A stretch of 64,000 nt of DNA, taken from Fidelibacterota bacterium 408169 (GTDB lineage: Bacteria; Fidelibacterota; Marinisomatia; Marinisomatales; TCS55). The notes beneath the pieces were generated by a model that was given only the letters and a program-made list of their open reading frames with translations, was not told the DNA's origin and searched no databases. The stretch covers positions 124,001 to 188,000 of the forward strand of contig NNSG01000003.1 in assembly GCA_002256485.1 (NCBI GenBank). The letters run 5' to 3'. The number at the start of each line of letters is the position of its first letter. Within the stretch, counting starts at the first letter, position 1. Position numbers and translations under genes: made by a program. Positions 59,992-64,000 of the stretch are shown piece after piece.

Positions 59992-60014
59992 TCCTTTTTC
60001 ATCATTTTTTGTTC

Positions 60015-60047
60015 AAAAAATCCACATTAAAAGATGTGGATTTTTTT
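60015..60047 (+). terminator. Rho-independent terminator after ahcY
   Basis: aaaaaatccacat (60015-60027) pairs with atgtggatttttt (60034-60046) around a short loop, and the T tract is part of the stem. The A-rich left arm would allow it to work in both directions. Confidence 0.85.
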
Positions 60048-60088
60048 ATAGTAAGAATGCTCAAAATGAATGAATTTCCCATTCCCAT

Positions 60089-63034
60089 ATGAAGAGCGTT
60101 AACAATCCGAGGTCGACGATTTTCCGTCTAAAGAGATTTATCTCTATTTTGGCGATAGGGATGTGTTTAATGTATATGGGTGCCTGCGATTTTCAAAATC
60201 CATCAGATTTTGAGACTCCCACATGGTTTATTGATTTGAAAATCCCTCTCGTCCAGGAAAAGTATACACTGGATGGGATTGTAGATAATAAACAAATATT
60301 TTCCACAGATGATTCACTGGGAATGCAGTTGATATTTGAAGATACACTTCCTAAAACATCCATTGATGCGTCCTATTTGGAAGTGGAAGTGGGAGCAGAA
60401 ATTGAATATGAAGGAACTCCTCAAAATTCACCCAGTCTTACAGTTGTTGTAGATACAACAATTGATGTGACTATTCCATTTACTCCTGGTTTATTGACGG
60501 ATATAAATGGCATTCCTTTTACAATCCCTCCAACTGGTGATCAACAAATAATTGCTTCAACTTGGAACGATATTGTGGCGGCATTTGATACAACATTTCC
60601 TACAGTAGAGATTCCATTACCTTCGATTGATGAAAGTGAATTACCTGAATTTATTACAGAAGTCTCTGGTGTAATGATCCAGGCAGACGGTAGCAGTGAC
60701 AGCAGTTATTTCTTCTCATCCATTACAAATGATGGCATGTTAACAGATATCACTAATGCACGATTTTCAATGTTTACGGGTTCCAGCATTTCGCCTGATA
60801 CATTAGCGGACCATGAACAAAGTACAGTGGTAAAAGATGAAACATTTTTACGTTCAACATTAATAGGTGATCAACAGATTAAAGATGCTATCAGAATACT
60901 ATTTGATTTTGATGTGGCTTCTCATCCAAATAATACAGATACCTTAACGGTCTTTGATGGAGATTCTGTTCAGGTAAAATTTTCAATTCGTATCCGCATT
61001 GCTGGTGTAGATGAAGCAGTCGTGGAAATTGCGGAATATGATATGCCCACTGAACTTCCGCCAGTTACATTTCCATCTACTGTGGAGATTTATTCAGGTA
61101 TCTTCAAAACTGGGACAGCGTTTGGTATTAATGAAATTGCTATTTCTAATCTGAAGAGTACCTATCCATTTTATATGGACTTCATCATGAATTTCAGGAA
61201 TTTTCTACCCCCGTCCGGAAATACAGATTCTGTAAAAGTAGATACTGCTTTGTACAAGGATTATTCTACATACAGTAAGACGTTTCCAATCGATGGGTAT
61301 ACATTTTCAAATCCTGCAGGAGCGGACAGCGCATTATCGGAATTGGTTATTGATCTAACAGCCCGATTAAGAGCACAAACTGCATTTATACCACTTGATG
61401 GTTCAGAATTAGGGAATATGACAATTAATGTGGAGGTTCAAGAACTTCATTTCGAATCGTTGGAAGCCAATATTATTGAATCCTTTCCGCCATCTACTCA
61501 AAATATTGCCGGTATGCCTTCGGGATTTTCCGGTATGGCATTTACTGCTGTGTCCTTTGAATTTGATATGATTAACTCCATAGACCTTCCAGTTCAGTTG
61601 GATGTGGATATGATTGGTTATAATACTATGGGAGATTCATCCATAGTGGAAGTCCGAGCGACGATTGCCAAACCCAGTGATTATGGATCGGACAGCACTC
61701 GTACTATAATCCGTATGAGTAAAATTGGTACAACGGTTTTGAGTTATGCCACCACGGATGCAGCAACATGGTCAGACAGCATTACGACCCCTCCTTCAGA
61801 AGGCACATCTACAATCGTTGATTTACTTTCGTTCAATCCGGCAATAATGATCATCCGTTCTGTCGCTCGGATTGATGGCCGAGGAACCATTGTCGGCGGA
61901 GCGACGATTGGTGGACAATATCGTATGGTGGCTCCCTTCGAAGTTAGGATGGATCCAATGACATTTATTTCTGTCACGGAAACGCCGATTGAGGAAATGG
62001 CTCATGATGTTCGTAACAGGATAAGATCTTCATTATCCTATGCCGAATTAACCTCTACAGTCATTAATAGTATCCCGGTTGGCGGTGAAATTTCAATCTT
62101 ACTATCCAATAAAAAATTATTTCCACTGGATTTAACTCAAGAAATGTTGAGTATTTTTAGAGACAGTTTAGCAATCCAGGAGCCTGGTTGGAGCTCAACG
62201 GATAGTTTATATTATATGAATACATGTACAAGTCTGAATCCTGATTCATCAGCAGAAGACTTATATATTTTTTCAGTTATGAATGATTTCAGCAATTGTG
62301 TGGATGGCGTAGTGTACTTGGTTAAATACAATCCCATGGGAAAAGATACTGTAATTTCATACGTAGACACTCTCTTGAAAGTGATTCTACCCGAACCGAC
62401 TGGATTTTATAGCGACACATCCACGATTGGCCATCCCGGTCAGGTATCGGCTCCAGGTGTCACTTCTTATTCAAGCGTTATTGATACCAATCGCTTATTT
62501 TTATTAACAGATTATGGTGAACATTATACTGCTCCAAGATTTCATTTGAATGGTACGAATGGTGAATCCGTTTACCTGACTTCAAAGGATTATATTGATA
62601 TTAGTACATTTTTAATCTTTCGTTTGATAAGTACAGGTATGATGAATGCAGCTCCCGATGAAATTGTGATACTTTATCCTAACGGTGGGGAATCACTTAC
62701 ATTAGGAGAGGAATACACTATAAAGTGGAAAACATATGGATCTGTATCTTCGGTTGATTTAGCCTATGCAGCAGGTAGTAATCCTGCGGAAGATGATTGG
62801 AATGATATTACTAGTGGAGAAGTCAATGTTGATTCATTAACATGGTCGCCGGTATCAATTTCGGACAGTATTCGTATTCGTGTTCGTGATCCGGATTCAT
62901 TCGATGAAAAAGCTGGTAAATATATAACAGAAGATATCAGCGGCTGGTATTTTTCAGTTTCAGGTGGCATGAATTCAAAAATTACAAGTTTAAGCACGGG
63001 AGATGATTTGAACGGTAAGGGATTTAACAAATGA
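60089..63034 (+). CDS. Large hypothetical lipoprotein with C-terminal Ig-like domain
   Basis: The product is 981 residues with a lipoprotein signal (lipobox MGAC, Cys33). The body is a long beta-rich chain with few recognisable motifs; it includes repeated Asp/Ser/Thr-rich stretches and no catalytic signature. The end (about 860-960) has VILYPNGGESLTLGEEYTIKW, the pattern of Ig-like domains found in secreted FCB proteins. It overlaps the next gene by 4 bases (ATGA), and that gene codes for an outer-membrane barrel, so the two may form an outer-membrane pair. Confidence 0.75.
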   Translation: MKSVNNPRSTIFRLKRFISILAIGMCLMYMGACDFQNPSDFETPTWFIDLKIPLVQEKYTLDGIVDNKQIFSTDDSLGMQLIFEDTLPKTSIDASYLEVEVGAEIEYEGTPQNSPSLTVVVDTTIDVTIPFTPGLLTDINGIPFTIPPTGDQQIIASTWNDIVAAFDTTFPTVEIPLPSIDESELPEFITEVSGVMIQADGSSDSSYFFSSITNDGMLTDITNARFSMFTGSSISPDTLADHEQSTVVKDETFLRSTLIGDQQIKDAIRILFDFDVASHPNNTDTLTVFDGDSVQVKFSIRIRIAGVDEAVVEIAEYDMPTELPPVTFPSTVEIYSGIFKTGTAFGINEIAISNLKSTYPFYMDFIMNFRNFLPPSGNTDSVKVDTALYKDYSTYSKTFPIDGYTFSNPAGADSALSELVIDLTARLRAQTAFIPLDGSELGNMTINVEVQELHFESLEANIIESFPPSTQNIAGMPSGFSGMAFTAVSFEFDMINSIDLPVQLDVDMIGYNTMGDSSIVEVRATIAKPSDYGSDSTRTIIRMSKIGTTVLSYATTDAATWSDSITTPPSEGTSTIVDLLSFNPAIMIIRSVARIDGRGTIVGGATIGGQYRMVAPFEVRMDPMTFISVTETPIEEMAHDVRNRIRSSLSYAELTSTVINSIPVGGEISILLSNKKLFPLDLTQEMLSIFRDSLAIQEPGWSSTDSLYYMNTCTSLNPDSSAEDLYIFSVMNDFSNCVDGVVYLVKYNPMGKDTVISYVDTLLKVILPEPTGFYSDTSTIGHPGQVSAPGVTSYSSVIDTNRLFLLTDYGEHYTAPRFHLNGTNGESVYLTSKDYIDISTFLIFRLISTGMMNAAPDEIVILYPNGGESLTLGEEYTIKWKTYGSVSSVDLAYAAGSNPAEDDWNDITSGEVNVDSLTWSPVSISDSIRIRVRDPDSFDEKAGKYITEDISGWYFSVSGGMNSKITSLSTGDDLNGKGFNK

Positions 63035-64000
63035 TCTTCCGCCGTATAATTATTATCTTATTTCTTATGTTGGGATTTGCTTTTAGTCAGTCTAAACGGG
63101 ATGCCCGTTCTATAGCCATGGCCGGAGCATATTCAACCATCGCTGATGGAATTTTTGCTGTGGGTTACAATCCAGCTATGCTTGCTTATCAACAGGATAA
63201 ACCGTTTATGTTGCAGCTATTCGGATTGGATTTCGGTATTGTAGGAAACTGGCTTTCTCTTTCTAATTTGAATGCAATCAGTGGAGATACATTGTATTCT
63301 AAAGGAGAAAAACCAGGCAACCTTAACTTTGATAATAAAACAGCACTGCTCCAAGAATTAGAAGAAGGGGGTGGGATGAATTATTTTCAGGACCTTCATT
63401 TACCCATGCCTGTAATGAATTTTTCATCAGGAAATATGGCACTTACAACCAATACGTTGGTTTTACAGAATTATCGTTTTCCTTATGGTTTATTGCAATT
63501 GGTTCTGGATGGAAATGCAGATAACCCGGACATAGATATGACCATGCACTACGAAGTAATGGGTGTGACTGAATATGGTTTTACCTTTGCAATACCATTT
63601 GAACAACTTTCCGTTGGTTTCACATTTAAATACCTCCAGGGACTGTTTTATTTTGGAATTGATCCTGACTCTAGTTCAGCCAATTTAGTCACAACGGATA
63701 ATGCCCTTTATGGACAAGGAGTATATTATTTTCGTCAGGGGATTGGTGGGTCAGGAATTGGAGTAGACATTGGATTAGTATCCAAAAATATAAATGGTTG
63801 GCGTTTTGGGTTTTCCATTATCAATGCTCTAGGTTCCATAACTTGGAATAAGGAAAACTTGACCAAAGATATTTTAGATGGTGCTGACAATATTTATGGA
63901 AATAACGATGACCTTTTTCATTTTACTTGGGGAGGTCAGATACTAAACGACAGTATGGCTGTCCGCTATGTTTATACAATTGATTCTGTAAATGCGAATA
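63031..64000 (+). CDS. Outer-membrane beta-barrel protein, PorV/FadL-like (3' truncated)
   Basis: The frame is open from the ATG at 63031 to the window edge, about 323 codons. A signal peptide (RRIIIILFLMLGFAFS) is followed by SKRDARSIAMAGAYSTIADGIFAVGYNPAML, the conserved N-terminus of FadL/PorV/DUF5723 barrels, and then alternating aromatic beta strands. PorV-type proteins shuttle T9SS cargo, but this one could equally be a general barrel. The C-terminus is not visible. Confidence 0.75.
   Translation, partial: MIFRRIIIILFLMLGFAFSQSKRDARSIAMAGAYSTIADGIFAVGYNPAMLAYQQDKPFMLQLFGLDFGIVGNWLSLSNLNAISGDTLYSKGEKPGNLNFDNKTALLQELEEGGGMNYFQDLHLPMPVMNFSSGNMALTTNTLVLQNYRFPYGLLQLVLDGNADNPDIDMTMHYEVMGVTEYGFTFAIPFEQLSVGFTFKYLQGLFYFGIDPDSSSANLVTTDNALYGQGVYYFRQGIGGSGIGVDIGLVSKNINGWRFGFSIINALGSITWNKENLTKDILDGADNIYGNNDDLFHFTWGGQILNDSMAVRYVYTIDSVNAN

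Noticed and set aside
1-64000. tRNA or rRNA genes
   Set aside because: I read the intergenic stretches for cloverleaf or rRNA-like sequence and saw none; a tRNAscan or Infernal run would settle it.

Overview
The window looks like a chromosomal segment from a Gram-negative bacterium of the FCB group. Three large exported proteins end in the type IX secretion (Por) C-terminal sorting domain, with the YPNPFN signature followed by a short beta-sandwich and a hydrophobic/basic tail. Lipoprotein signals, multiheme cytochromes and outer-membrane barrel proteins are also abundant. The AT-rich composition and the style of these sorting domains fit Candidatus Marinimicrobia (SAR406) or a neighbouring lineage. 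That assignment is inference; no rRNA gene is present to settle it.

Region 1 (1-10.1 kb): the end of a membrane protein, hflX, a candidate 6S-like structured RNA with its own promoter and terminator on the minus strand, a dicarboxylate/amino-acid symporter, a lipoprotein of the thioredoxin-like YyaL/DUF255 family with a small overlapping gene, a DUF885 metallopeptidase-like protein, a sodium:solute symporter, a GNAT-like protein and an exported methyltransferase-like protein.

Region 2 (10.3-23.3 kb): a tightly packed plus-strand run. It holds pyrF and pyrE, then an exported cyclophilin and a patatin, then envelope thiol chemistry (DsbD and a TlpA-like lipoprotein). These are followed by an M1 peptidase fused to an Omp85-like barrel and by a three-gene surface set: a beta-propeller lipoprotein, a five-heme cytochrome lipoprotein and an FG-GAP protein with a T9SS sorting domain.

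Region 3 (23.4-49.2 kb): surface proteins. A 1488-residue T9SS protein carries a dockerin-like segment followed by a cohesin-like segment. After it come a DegP/HtrA protease, a duplicated CsgG-like protein, a REP-associated tyrosine transposase (RAYT) and a 5818-codon giant T9SS protein. The giant has an array of exactly twenty 63-bp leucine-rich repeats, nine beta-helix modules, and LamG, lamin-tail and Hydin-like segments. REP-like palindromes flank the CsgG-like, RAYT and giant genes. Some of them are translated as the N-terminus of the giant protein, whose start codon overlaps the RAYT stop.

Region 4 (49.2-60 kb): housekeeping genes ileS (with an altered HIGH motif, GVHH), a dksA-like gene, lspA, rluD, xerC/D, pckA and hpf, then metK-ahcY with a promoter candidate and a terminator. 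Region 5 (60-64 kb): a large lipoprotein and the start of an outer-membrane beta-barrel protein that runs off the window.

The most distinctive features are the RAYT/REP-to-giant-protein junction, the GVHH isoleucyl-tRNA synthetase, the M1-Omp85 fusion and the structured minus-strand RNA. No tRNA, rRNA or CRISPR array was seen.
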